A stretch of DNA of 64,000 nucleotides from contig JADJPY010000016.1 of NCBI GenBank assembly GCA_016713005.1, positions 248,001-312,000 on the forward strand. Direction: 5' to 3'. The stretch is from Ramlibacter sp. Its GTDB lineage: Bacteria; Pseudomonadota; Gammaproteobacteria; Burkholderiales; Burkholderiaceae_C. Positions within the stretch are counted from its first letter, which is position 1. The number at the start of each line of letters is the position of its first letter. A program made the translations under genes and the position numbers. Of the stretch, positions 41,122-52,667 are shown piece after piece. The notes below the pieces were generated by a model. The model had not been told where the DNA came from and did not search any database. It was given only the letters and a program-made list of their open reading frames with translations.

Positions 41122-41928
41122 ATGCCGCGAGCCAAATTATCGGCCCTCCCCGCTGTCGCCCTGGCCACAGCCGCCCTGCTGCTTGCGGCATGCTCGTCAA
41201 CTCCGGAAGACAAGACTGCCGGATGGAGCCCCAACCGGATCTATTCGGAAGCGAAGGATGAGCTGGGTTCCGGCAATTTTGACAAAGCCATCGGCTTGTT
41301 TGAGAAGCTGGAAGGGCGGGCGGCAGGAACGCCATTGGCCCAGCAAGCTCAGCTTGAGAAAGCCTACGCCCAATTCAAGGCCGGTGAACCAGCACAGGCA
41401 ACTGCCACGCTGGACAGGTTCATGAAGCTGCACCCGGCGAGCCCGGCAATTGACTATGCCCTCTACCTCAAAGGCGTGGTGAACTTCAATGACGACTTGG
41501 GTCTCCTGGGCTGGCTGGCGAAGCAGGATCTATCGGAGCGGGACCAAAAGGCCGCCAAGGAGTCCTTCGAATCCTTCAAGGAACTCGTGGCGCGGTTTCC
41601 TGACTCACGCTACGCACCGGACTCCCGAGCCCGCATGACGTACATCGTGAATTCCCTTGCGCAGTACGAAGTCCATGTGGCGCGCTATTACTACTCGCGG
41701 GGCGCGTATGTCGCAGCCATAAATCGCGCGCAGGTTGCGATTGCCGATTTTCGTGACGTACCTGCACTCGAGGAGGCAACTTACATCCTGTTCAAGTCGT
41801 ACGACGCACTCGGCATGGATGCCCTGCGGGACGACGCAAGGCGGATTCTGGACAAGACCTACCCGCAAAGCGAATACCTGACGCGAGGCTTCAAGGCCAA
41901 TCAGGATCCGTGGTGGAAGCTCTGGTAA
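41122..41928 (+). CDS. bamD: Outer-membrane assembly lipoprotein BamD
   Basis: A 268-residue lipoprotein (LLAAC lipobox, cysteine 24) with five TPR-like repeats, the essential partner of BamA. WSPNRIYSEAKDEL, FDKAIGLFEKLEGR and YALYLKGVVNFNDD are typical of YfiO/ComL. Translation starts at ATG 41122. Its last 38 bases overlap the end of the convergent DinG-like helicase. Confidence 0.96.
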   Translation: MPRAKLSALPAVALATAALLLAACSSTPEDKTAGWSPNRIYSEAKDELGSGNFDKAIGLFEKLEGRAAGTPLAQQAQLEKAYAQFKAGEPAQATATLDRFMKLHPASPAIDYALYLKGVVNFNDDLGLLGWLAKQDLSERDQKAAKESFESFKELVARFPDSRYAPDSRARMTYIVNSLAQYEVHVARYYYSRGAYVAAINRAQVAIADFRDVPALEEATYILFKSYDALGMDALRDDARRILDKTYPQSEYLTRGFKANQDPWWKLW

Positions 41929-43990
41929 GCGCCTGCAGCGCTCCTTCAAACTGTTCACGGGTGCGTAAGCGCCGCATCGGCGGCAATGCAGCGAGCAGAC
42001 GTCGGCCATAGCCCATTTGCCCCAGACGTGTATCGCACACGACCAGTACGCCACGATCGGACTCCCGTCGTATCAGTCGTCCCGCTCCCTGCTTGAGCGT
42101 GACCGCAGCCTCGGCCAGAAAGTAGTCATTGAAGGGACTTCGGCCGTTGGCCTCGAGCCGTTGGGCCCTTGCCTCTACCAGGGGATCGTTCGGTGGGGGG
42201 AAAGGCAACTTGTCGATCACGACGAGTTGCAGGGCGTCACCGGGGACATCGATTCCTTCCCAAAACGAGGCGGACGCGACCAGGACGCACCCCGGGCGAC
42301 CATGCCCGGCACCTTCCCGGAAACGCTCGATCAGTTCCCGCTTCGGAGCCTGGCCCTGGACCAGAACCTCCAGTGCGCTGCCTTCTGAAAATCGATGGTT
42401 CAAGGCCTCGCCAATCGCCCGCAAGGCGCGAAGGGTCGTGGTGAGAACCATGGTACGACCTCCGATGTGCACAGCGGCATCTCCCGATAGGCGTGCCACC
42501 TCGGCACTATGGCGCTCATCCTGGGGGCGCGGAAGATCGTCAGGTACAAAGAGGCAGGCTTGCTGTTCAAAGTCAAACGGGCTGTCGACTCGCAGAACGC
42601 GTTCCCCAGTCAAACCACAGGGTTCTGTGAACCAGCGCAACCGTGCATCATCTCCGAGCGTGGCGGAGGTAAACACCCAGGTACGCCCTGACCGCTCCCC
42701 CTCCACACTGTCGTGTGCATCAAGCAGCTTGTTTTGGACTGCCTCAGCGATATCCAGCGGCGACTCAACGAGCCTCAACTGCGCGCCAGCCTCAACCCAG
42801 CGCACGCTGTTGGCGCCCGCCGGTCGCCGGAACGCCTGGGCCCGTTCGACCAGTTCGACCCCTCGCTCTTGCAATCGGGCGAAGTCTGGTGCGAGTTCCG
42901 CAACCGAATCAAGCGACATCACCGCTTCTTCACATGCGACCTGCAGATGGTCCATTGCCGCCATCCATGAAGTCGGGTCCACACCTTGGGGGGCGTCCTG
43001 AGTCCAGCGAATCCGGCCCCCCGGGGCGACGCGGCCAACCACCAGGCGCAGGTCGCGACCGGCAAGTTCGACACGGGAAGCGAGCTTCTGCCAATCGACC
43101 ATGCCTCGCGCAAACTGCAGCCCACAGGCCAGGGTGTCTCTGGCGAAGTCCAGGAGTTGCCCGGTTGTGAACTGGGCCCCCAGGAACTGGACTCCGGTTT
43201 CGTTGAGCTGGTGGGCCTCATCAAACACGACGACGCGAACACTGGGCAGAAGCTCCGCCATGCCGGACTCCCGCACGGCCATGTCCGCGAAAAAGAGGTG
43301 ATGGTTGATGACCACCACATCCGCGGCAAGCGCCTCCCGGCGTGCCAAATTGACGTGGCAGGCCTTGAACTTGGGACAAACGGATCCCAGGCAATTCTCC
43401 CTGGTGGAGGTGATCAGCGGAATCAAAGGAGAGCGTTCATCCAGACCGGCGACTTCAGCGAGATCCCCTGAGCGCGTGACCGCCGCCCACTGCTCCACCC
43501 TGGCAAGTGCACGCAAGGCATTTCGGTCCGGCACAGCGACATCGTGTCGGGCGAGTTCCAGCCTGTGCAAGCAGATGTAGCTGGATCGCCCCTTCAACAA
43601 AGCGGTACGAACGGCCAGGCCCATGGAAGCAACCAGGTGCGGTATGTCACGCCCGAAAAGCTGGTCCTGCAGTGTCTTGGTGGCTGTCGACAGCAGTACA
43701 CGCTCGCCACTCAGCAGCGCCGGCACCAGATAGGCAAACGTCTTGCCAACGCCTGTACCGGCCTCGACCACGAGCACGCCCGCGTCGCGGACGGCTTCGG
43801 CGACTGCGACGGCCATGTCAACCTGGCCCGCGCGGTTTGCAAACTGTGGCACGGCCCCGGACAGGGCACCTTGCGCTGCAAAGACAGAACGCACCAACTC
43901 TACCAGGTCGGTGCGATCAGGATGCGCGGGGACACGCACCAGACCTTCCCTCTCACGCGCTTGGTGCTGCGTGTCGACGAAATCCATCAT
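41891..43990 (-). CDS. ATP-dependent DNA helicase, DinG/YoaA family
   Basis: A 699-residue superfamily 2 iron-sulphur helicase. Walker A EAGTGVGKT near 76-84 and DEAH in VVVFDEAHQLNE are clear. Candidate iron-sulphur cysteines are in SSYICLHRLE near 154 and in ENCLGSVCPKFKACHV near 213-228. Late motifs are VASASFWEGIDVPGD and LKQGAGRLIRRESDRG. The length and motif spacing fit YoaA rather than DinG. It unwinds damaged or R-loop DNA. The first ATG (43990) overlaps the stop of the DUF465 gene. Confidence 0.92.
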   Translation of the reverse strand: MMDFVDTQHQAREREGLVRVPAHPDRTDLVELVRSVFAAQGALSGAVPQFANRAGQVDMAVAVAEAVRDAGVLVVEAGTGVGKTFAYLVPALLSGERVLLSTATKTLQDQLFGRDIPHLVASMGLAVRTALLKGRSSYICLHRLELARHDVAVPDRNALRALARVEQWAAVTRSGDLAEVAGLDERSPLIPLITSTRENCLGSVCPKFKACHVNLARREALAADVVVINHHLFFADMAVRESGMAELLPSVRVVVFDEAHQLNETGVQFLGAQFTTGQLLDFARDTLACGLQFARGMVDWQKLASRVELAGRDLRLVVGRVAPGGRIRWTQDAPQGVDPTSWMAAMDHLQVACEEAVMSLDSVAELAPDFARLQERGVELVERAQAFRRPAGANSVRWVEAGAQLRLVESPLDIAEAVQNKLLDAHDSVEGERSGRTWVFTSATLGDDARLRWFTEPCGLTGERVLRVDSPFDFEQQACLFVPDDLPRPQDERHSAEVARLSGDAAVHIGGRTMVLTTTLRALRAIGEALNHRFSEGSALEVLVQGQAPKRELIERFREGAGHGRPGCVLVASASFWEGIDVPGDALQLVVIDKLPFPPPNDPLVEARAQRLEANGRSPFNDYFLAEAAVTLKQGAGRLIRRESDRGVLVVCDTRLGQMGYGRRLLAALPPMRRLRTREQFEGALQALTRASTTDPDWP

Positions 43991-44190
43991 GCCGGCTCTT
44001 GGGGGTCCAATTGAGCCTCCAGGCGCGAGATAAAGTCGCGCAACGCGAGGCGGCGTTTCTTGAGCCTGCGGATCATGAGTTCGTCGATCGGAGTTTCGTT
44101 CGAAATCCGGTCGACCAATGCGTCCAGATCCGCATGCTCCATCCTCAGCTCAATAAGCCGTCGTTCGGGTGAATGGAGATTGGATTCCAA
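43987..44190 (-). CDS. DUF465 (YdcH-like) small protein
   Basis: A 67-residue alpha-hairpin protein: ELRMEHADLDALVDRI, PIDELMIRRLKKRRLALRD and FISRLEAQL fit the DUF465 pattern (H-x-x-L-D/x-x-I, then L-K-K-x-K/R-L-x-L-K/R-D). The start is TTG 44190, giving the normal length. It is coupled (ATGA) to the helicase. Function is unknown. Confidence 0.82.
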   Translation of the reverse strand: MESNLHSPERRLIELRMEHADLDALVDRISNETPIDELMIRRLKKRRLALRDFISRLEAQLDPQEPA

Positions 44191-44287
44191 GCGCGACCTA
44201 CGTTGTCCGGGTGGGTATCCCGGTTCGTTTGATAATACGGCCTTGCAGGAAAACTTTCGAGGGCTCAGGCCGTCACCACGGGAATAC

Positions 44288-45097
44288 ATGTCCAAAGGTT
44301 ACCGAATCACCGCCTCCACGGGCATCCACAAGGGTGACCGCGACTATCAGCAGGACCAGGTTGCCTTGCTCAACCACGCACGCGTCAATGGCTGCATGTT
44401 GGGGATTGTCGCCGATGGCATGGGGGGGCGCAGCGGGGGCCGCAAAGCCTCGGACCAGGTCATGCTGACGGCCAAACAGCTTTTTGAGCGGTACTCCCCG
44501 GAGGCGGACGATGCACCGTCCATGTTGAAGCAGATCGTCCAGGAAGCCCACATCGTCATCAAGCTGACTGCGATTTCTTCAGAACAGGAGCCGCACAGCA
44601 CAGTGGCCGGATTCCTGATCAACCCCTCGGGGGATTGCCACTGGGTGCACTCCGGTGACTCCCGCGTCTACCATTTTCATGCGGGCAAGTTGGTCAAGCG
44701 CACTCTGGATCATTCCTACGTCCAGACGCTCGTCGACAAAGGCGAGATTACCGAAGAGGAAGCCAATGTCCATCCGCAATCCAATATCCTGATTGGTTGC
44801 CTTGGAACCGAAGAAGACCCCCCAGCAGATACGCACTTTATCCCGCAACTGCGACCTGGTGACGTGCTGATCGCCTGCAGCGATGGCGTCTGGCACTATT
44901 TCAGCCCCAGTGAACTGGGGTCGGTGCTTGCCGCCCTCACCCCCAGGGAGGCCACAGAGTTTCTGATCGAAAAAGCACGTTCTCGCGGTCGTGGAACGGG
45001 GGATAACCTCTCCTTGGTCATTGTGAAGCTCGAACCTCTTGGGCCGGAGGCCCCGCAGCCCTTGAAAATCGGCAGCCTCAGCCAGCTCAGGCCATAG
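44288..45097 (+). CDS. PP2C-family Ser/Thr protein phosphatase
   Basis: A 269-residue metal-dependent phosphatase. Motifs: DYQQDQV near 19-25, VADGMGG near 41-47, HSGDSRVYHF near 122-131, ACSDGVWHYF, and GTGDNLSLVIVKL near the C-terminus, giving the usual metal-binding aspartates. It is soluble. It reverses Hanks-kinase phosphorylation; a Hanks-type kinase exists at 4658-5941 but is 38 kb away, so pairing is uncertain. The start at ATG 44288 has only a weak ribosome-binding site. GATAAT at about 44231 may be a -10. Confidence 0.88.
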   Translation: MSKGYRITASTGIHKGDRDYQQDQVALLNHARVNGCMLGIVADGMGGRSGGRKASDQVMLTAKQLFERYSPEADDAPSMLKQIVQEAHIVIKLTAISSEQEPHSTVAGFLINPSGDCHWVHSGDSRVYHFHAGKLVKRTLDHSYVQTLVDKGEITEEEANVHPQSNILIGCLGTEEDPPADTHFIPQLRPGDVLIACSDGVWHYFSPSELGSVLAALTPREATEFLIEKARSRGRGTGDNLSLVIVKLEPLGPEAPQPLKIGSLSQLRP

Positions 45098-45114
45098 AGC
45101 AGGAACGACACGCC

Positions 45115-45753
45115 TTACTGTTCTACGGAGGGAAGTGGTTTGGCGGGTGGCTTGGCGTTGCCACGTTGACGGCGAATATCGTTATCAGCCTTGCGACGCT
45201 CTGCCTCGATCACTTTGCGTTTGGCCTGTTCGGAACGCTGCGCTGCCGCATTGGCCCGTCGGGCCGCATCTCTGCTGCTGTCCCTGGCTTCCACGCCCCG
45301 CGCCGCAGGAGCGACGGCTGCAGAGGACATGCTCGCGGAAGGCGCCGCAGTCTCCCGGTTCTCCAGCGTGGGAGCAGAAGCCGCAGAACGCAGCCGAACT
45401 TCCGCACCCTGACGCCGCACGATGTCTCGGGAGCGGGCTTCCACCTCCTGAACCTGCTGTGCCGCCTTGCGTTTGCGCTGCTGGTCATTCAGGGCCACCT
45501 CCTGCCGTCGCAAATCAGCCAACGAATTGCGGCGCACGGCCAAGGCCCTTTCTCGACACTCATTCACGGCAAATCGGGAGTAACAGGCAGATTCCTCCCG
45601 CGCAAACGCAGCCTCCACTGCCGAGCGCTCGCGGGCTATGCGCAATCGCTCCGCAGCATCTGCGTCAGTTGCATTCGCAACTCCGGTCCAAGCAGCAAAT
45701 ACAGATACCAGGCCTGCAATCGCCACAAACAGCATCTTGTGGGGAGTCTTCAT
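45115..45753 (-). CDS. Secreted coiled-coil protein, function unknown
   Basis: A 212-residue protein with a signal peptide (about 1-28, ending GVANA). The mature part is highly charged and helical: ERLRIARERSAVEAAFAREE, two cysteines (C-Y-S-R-F-A-V-N-E-C), then a long Arg/Ala/Glu coiled-coil and a basic Lys/Pro-rich end. I do not recognise a domain. It overlaps zapE as ATGA and is transcribed with it. The DUF-like cysteine pair in the helical region suggests a disulphide. Confidence 0.7.
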   Translation of the reverse strand: MKTPHKMLFVAIAGLVSVFAAWTGVANATDADAAERLRIARERSAVEAAFAREESACYSRFAVNECRERALAVRRNSLADLRRQEVALNDQQRKRKAAQQVQEVEARSRDIVRRQGAEVRLRSAASAPTLENRETAAPSASMSSAAVAPAARGVEARDSSRDAARRANAAAQRSEQAKRKVIEAERRKADNDIRRQRGNAKPPAKPLPSVEQ

Positions 45754-46847
45754 GTAATGCGGGTCTCCACGTCGCGACGTTCAAGGGCCAGAAATTCGGC
45801 TGACTGCATTTCATTCAGCCTGGAGATGGTACGGGGAAACTCATGGGCCAAGGGCCCCTCAAGATAGAGTTGCTCAGGCGGCACCGCCGCGGACATGAAC
45901 AACTTCACCCTGCGGTCGTACAGTACATCAATCAGCCAGGTGAAGCGACGTGCCTCGCTGGCCATTCGCACGGGCATTTGCGGCACATTGGACAACAAAA
46001 CGGTATGGAACTGGGTGGCGATTTCGAGATAGTCGTTCTGTGACCTCGGACCTCCGCACAGTGTGCGAAAGTCAAACCAGACGACACCGCCAGCACGGCG
46101 GATGGCGCGGATGTCACGGCTTTCGATGTGCAGGACCGGTTCTTCGTCGTGGGCCTCGGCCAGCTCGGTAAATGCCGACTCCATGGCGGCCTCGGACTCC
46201 GGACCCAGCGGTACGTGATACAGCTTCAGACGGGAGAGCGTGCGCTGGCGATAGTCCGTCCCATTGTCAACGTTCACTACTTCCAGGCGTGCCTTGAGGA
46301 GTTCGATGGCGGGCAAGATGCGGTCGCGGTGCAACCCATCGGGGTACAGGTCATCCGGACGAAAATTCGAAGTGGTCACGAAGCCAACGCCATAGCCGAA
46401 CAACGCGTCAAGCAAGCGGTGAAGAATCATCGCGTCGGTCACGTCGGCCACATGGAACTCGTCGAAACAGATCAGCCGGAAGCGCTTCGCCATGCGCTTG
46501 CCCAGTTCGTCCAATGGATTCACGGTGCCTTGCAGATCAGACAGTTCGCAATGGACTTCCCGCATGAACTCGTGAAAGTGCAGCCTCGTCTTTCGCACGA
46601 TGGGAACCGAGGTGTAGAAGCAATCCATCAGGAAGCTCTTGCCTCGGCCCACGCCCCCATACAGATAGACGCCGCGGGGAATCTCGGGTCGGTTGATCAG
46701 CTTCTTCAGGACGTTGGAGCGCTGCTCCTTGTACGAAGCCCACTCCAGCGCGCATCGCTCCAGCGAGTCAACTGCTCGCAATTGCGCCGGGTCGCTGACG
46801 TAGCCCCGCGCCTTGAGTTGCGCCTCGTAAGCCAGCTTGACGGACAC
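45750..46847 (-). CDS. zapE: Cell-division ATPase ZapE
   Basis: A 365-residue AFG1-like P-loop ATPase that binds FtsZ rings under stress. Walker A GGVGRGKS at 64-71, FHEFM, Walker B ICFDEFHV, sensor VTTSN and the C-terminal arginine region (RRFTWLIDVLYDRRVKL) are typical. The start is GTG 46847, 12 bases after lpdA. In many Burkholderiales zapE directly follows the sucAB-lpdA operon, as here. Confidence 0.95.
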   Translation of the reverse strand: MSVKLAYEAQLKARGYVSDPAQLRAVDSLERCALEWASYKEQRSNVLKKLINRPEIPRGVYLYGGVGRGKSFLMDCFYTSVPIVRKTRLHFHEFMREVHCELSDLQGTVNPLDELGKRMAKRFRLICFDEFHVADVTDAMILHRLLDALFGYGVGFVTTSNFRPDDLYPDGLHRDRILPAIELLKARLEVVNVDNGTDYRQRTLSRLKLYHVPLGPESEAAMESAFTELAEAHDEEPVLHIESRDIRAIRRAGGVVWFDFRTLCGGPRSQNDYLEIATQFHTVLLSNVPQMPVRMASEARRFTWLIDVLYDRRVKLFMSAAVPPEQLYLEGPLAHEFPRTISRLNEMQSAEFLALERRDVETRIT

Positions 46848-46859
46848 GGGATCGATTGG

Positions 46860-48287
46860 TCAGAAATTGAGTGTGCGCTTGTCGACCGCCAGCGCAGCTT
46901 CCTTGGTCGCTTCGCTCAATGATGGATGGGCGTGGCAGATGCGCGCGATGTCTTCCGCGCTGGCCTTGAACTCCATCGCCACTACCGCTTCGGCAATCAG
47001 CTCGCTGGCCATGGGCCCAACGATGTGCACGCCCAGTATTTCGTCGGTCGAGGCATCGGCCAGAAACTTCACCATGCCTGTCGTGTCACCCAGCGCGCGA
47101 GCCCGTCCGTTGGCAAGGAACGGGAAGGTACCGGCCTGGTACTTGACACCGTCGGCCTTGAGCTGTTGCTCGGTACGTCCCACCCACGCAATTTCGGGGC
47201 TGGTGTAAATGACCCATGGAATGGTGTTGAAGTTTACGTGCCCATGCTGTCCGGCAATGCGCTCGGCCACAGCAACACCCTCTTCCTCGGCTTTGTGCGC
47301 CAGCATCGGACCGCGCACCACATCACCCACTGCCCAGACGCCGGGCAAATTGGTCTTGCAGTCACCATCAACCACGATGGCGCCGCGCTCATCCAGTTGC
47401 AAGCCCACGGCGCCGGCATTGAGGCCCTCAGTGTTTGGCACCCGGCCAATCGACACAATGAGCTTGTCCACTTCGAGAATCTGTGCTTCGCCCTTGGCGC
47501 TGGTGTAGGCCACGCTTACACCTTTCTTGCCATTATTGATCTCGCCGACCTTGACTCCTAGCTCGATCTTCAGACCCTGCTTGTCGAAGGCCTTCTTGGC
47601 TTCCTTGGCGATCTGCTCGTCCACCGCGCCCAGGAACGTCGGCAGGCCTTCGAGCACCGTCACTTCTGCTCCCAGGCGGCGCCAGACCGAACCCATTTCC
47701 AGCCCTATCACGCCGGAGCCGATCAGGCCCAGCTTCTTGGGCACAGCGCCCATGCGCAAGGCACCGTCGTTGGACAATACGTTGACTTCATCAAACGGCG
47801 TGCCTGGCAGCGCACGCGCATTGGAGCCGGTAGCCACAATGATCTGCTTGCCCACGAGGCTTTCTTCGGAGGCACCCGAAACCTTGATTTCGTGGCCACC
47901 ATCCACCGCTTTTACGAACGACCCCCGGCCATGGAAGAAGCTGACCTTGTTCTTCTTGAACAGGTACAGGATGCCGTCGTTGTTCTGCTTCACGACAGCG
48001 TCCTTGCGGGCGACCATCTTGCCCAGATCCAGGCCCAGGCCTTTGACCTCGATGCCATGCTCGGCAAAATGCTTGCCGGCGTGCTCGAAATGCTCGGAAG
48101 ACTGCAGCAGTGCCTTGGAAGGGATGCAGCCCACGTTGGTACAGGTACCCCCGGGGGCTGGCCCACCCTTGTCGTTCTTCCACTCGTCGACGCAGGCCAC
48201 GTTGAAGCCCAACTGTGCGGCACGGATGGCCGCGATGTAGCCGCCGGGACCGCCGCCAATGACGATCACGTCAAATTGTTTGCTCAT
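46860..48287 (-). CDS. lpdA: Dihydrolipoamide dehydrogenase (E3)
   Basis: A 475-residue FAD enzyme. N-terminal GGGPGGYIAAIRAAQLG, the redox disulphide in GGTCTNVGCIPSKAL (two cysteines four apart), NAD motif IGSGVIGLEMGSVW and the C-terminal His-Glu dyad in CHAHPSLSEATKEA are intact. It reoxidises the lipoyl groups of the 2-oxoglutarate dehydrogenase whose E1 and E2 are encoded just upstream. Confidence 0.97.
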   Translation of the reverse strand: MSKQFDVIVIGGGPGGYIAAIRAAQLGFNVACVDEWKNDKGGPAPGGTCTNVGCIPSKALLQSSEHFEHAGKHFAEHGIEVKGLGLDLGKMVARKDAVVKQNNDGILYLFKKNKVSFFHGRGSFVKAVDGGHEIKVSGASEESLVGKQIIVATGSNARALPGTPFDEVNVLSNDGALRMGAVPKKLGLIGSGVIGLEMGSVWRRLGAEVTVLEGLPTFLGAVDEQIAKEAKKAFDKQGLKIELGVKVGEINNGKKGVSVAYTSAKGEAQILEVDKLIVSIGRVPNTEGLNAGAVGLQLDERGAIVVDGDCKTNLPGVWAVGDVVRGPMLAHKAEEEGVAVAERIAGQHGHVNFNTIPWVIYTSPEIAWVGRTEQQLKADGVKYQAGTFPFLANGRARALGDTTGMVKFLADASTDEILGVHIVGPMASELIAEAVVAMEFKASAEDIARICHAHPSLSEATKEAALAVDKRTLNF

Positions 48288-48296
48288 GCCGGCACC

Positions 48297-49559
48297 TTAG
48301 ATATCAAACAGCAGGCGGGCCGGATCTTCCAGCGCTTCTTTCATGGCCACCAGGCCCAGCACGGCTTCGCGGCCGTCGATGATGCGGTGGTCGTAGCTCA
48401 TGGCCAGGTAGTTGATGGGGCGCACCACCACCTGCCCGTTCTCCACTACAGCGCGGTCCTTGGTGGCGTGCACGCCCAGGATGGCCGACTGTGGCGGGTT
48501 GATGATGGGGGTAGACAGCATGGAGCCGAACACGCCGCCGTTGGAGATGGAGAAGGTGCCGCCGGTCATCTCCTCGATGCCCAGCTTGCCGTCGCGCGCC
48601 TTGGTACCGTACTCGGCGATCTTCTTCTCGATGTCGGCAAAGCTCATCTGGTCGGCGTTGCGCAGGATGGGCACGACCAGGCCTCGCGGCGAACCCACCG
48701 CAATGCCAATGTCAAAGTAACCGTGGTAGACGATGTCGTTGCCGTCCACGGAGGCATTGAGTACCGGGTACTTCTTCAGGGCGTGCACAGCGGCCTTCAC
48801 GAAGAAACTCATGAAGCCGATCTTGACGCCGTGCTCCTTCTCGAACTTCTCCTGGAAGCGCTTGCGCATTTCCATCACTGGTGCCATGTTGACCTCGTTG
48901 AACGTTGTCAAGATGGCGTTGCTCGACTGAGACTGGAGCAGTCGTTCGGCGACACGCGCGCGAAGCCGGCTCATGGGAACGCGCTGCTCCGGACGGTCCC
49001 CCAAACTGGGGGTCTTGGGTGCGGCCACCTGGGGCAAGGCCGCCACCGGAACCCCGGTGGGAATCGCCACAGCTGGCGCAGGCCTTGCGCCACCGGACGC
49101 CACAGCGCCCAGAACATCGCCCTTGGTCACGCGACCGTCCCTGCCGGTGCCTTGCACCGAACCCGCCGCGAGGTTGTTGTCGGCCATCAGCTTGGCAGCG
49201 GCCGGCATGGCCACTCCAGCCTTGGTGCCTCCCGCTGCCGCAGGAGCAGCAGCAGGCGCAGGCGCCGAAGTTGATGGCGCAACCGAAGCCACCGTGGCTG
49301 CAGCCACAGATCCCTTGCCCTCGGTATCGATCCTGGCGATCAACTGCTCCGCCACCACCGTGCCGCCGTCTGCCACCACGATCTCTGCAAGCACACCGGC
49401 TGCTGGTGCCGGCACTTCCAGTACCACCTTGTCGGTTTCGATTTCGATGAGGATCTCGTCGATCGCCACCAGTTCACCGGCCTTTTTCTTCCATTGCAGC
49501 ATCGTGGCTTCGGCCACGGATTCGGACAGCTGCGGTACCTTGACTTCTACGATAGCCAT
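48297..49559 (-). CDS. sucB: 2-oxoglutarate dehydrogenase E2, dihydrolipoyl succinyltransferase
   Basis: A 420-residue acyltransferase. Lipoyl domain with the modified lysine in EIETDKVVLEV, an Ala/Pro linker, an E1/E3-binding domain (AAKLMADNNLAAGSVQGTG), a second linker, and the catalytic domain with YDHRIIDGREAV. It forms the core of the complex that makes succinyl-CoA. It is nine bases from lpdA. Confidence 0.97.
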   Translation of the reverse strand: MAIVEVKVPQLSESVAEATMLQWKKKAGELVAIDEILIEIETDKVVLEVPAPAAGVLAEIVVADGGTVVAEQLIARIDTEGKGSVAAATVASVAPSTSAPAPAAAPAAAGGTKAGVAMPAAAKLMADNNLAAGSVQGTGRDGRVTKGDVLGAVASGGARPAPAVAIPTGVPVAALPQVAAPKTPSLGDRPEQRVPMSRLRARVAERLLQSQSSNAILTTFNEVNMAPVMEMRKRFQEKFEKEHGVKIGFMSFFVKAAVHALKKYPVLNASVDGNDIVYHGYFDIGIAVGSPRGLVVPILRNADQMSFADIEKKIAEYGTKARDGKLGIEEMTGGTFSISNGGVFGSMLSTPIINPPQSAILGVHATKDRAVVENGQVVVRPINYLAMSYDHRIIDGREAVLGLVAMKEALEDPARLLFDI

Positions 49560-49592
49560 TTCAATTCTTTCCGTTGTCTGTTCGTCGGGTTC

Positions 49593-52475
<2,883 letters not shown>

Positions 52476-52490
52476 TTTCCGCTGACCTCC

Positions 52491-52507
52491 GTTTCCCTTG
52501 GGGAAAC
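52491..52507. promoter_or_regulatory. Perfect hairpin next to the sucA ribosome-binding site
   Basis: GTTTCCC and GGGAAAC form a seven-base perfect stem with a three-base loop in the sucA leader. The stem ends exactly where the GGAGG (52486-52490, minus strand) begins. Stem formation or opening could influence ribosome access. The rest of the 192-base gap 52476-52667 shows no other clear signal. Confidence 0.4.
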
Positions 52508-52667
52508 ATTAGCTGGTTGACAAACCTTCCGCGACACGGCTGAACCGGATGGCGGATGCGACTGTGGCTTGGGAAGGGCCTTTGTGCAGACTCGATTGTG
52601 CCACCGATTGGTCCCGGCGGCGAATTCTGTCCTGGTGAACGCGCGTGCTTTTTGAGGGGACTCACCC

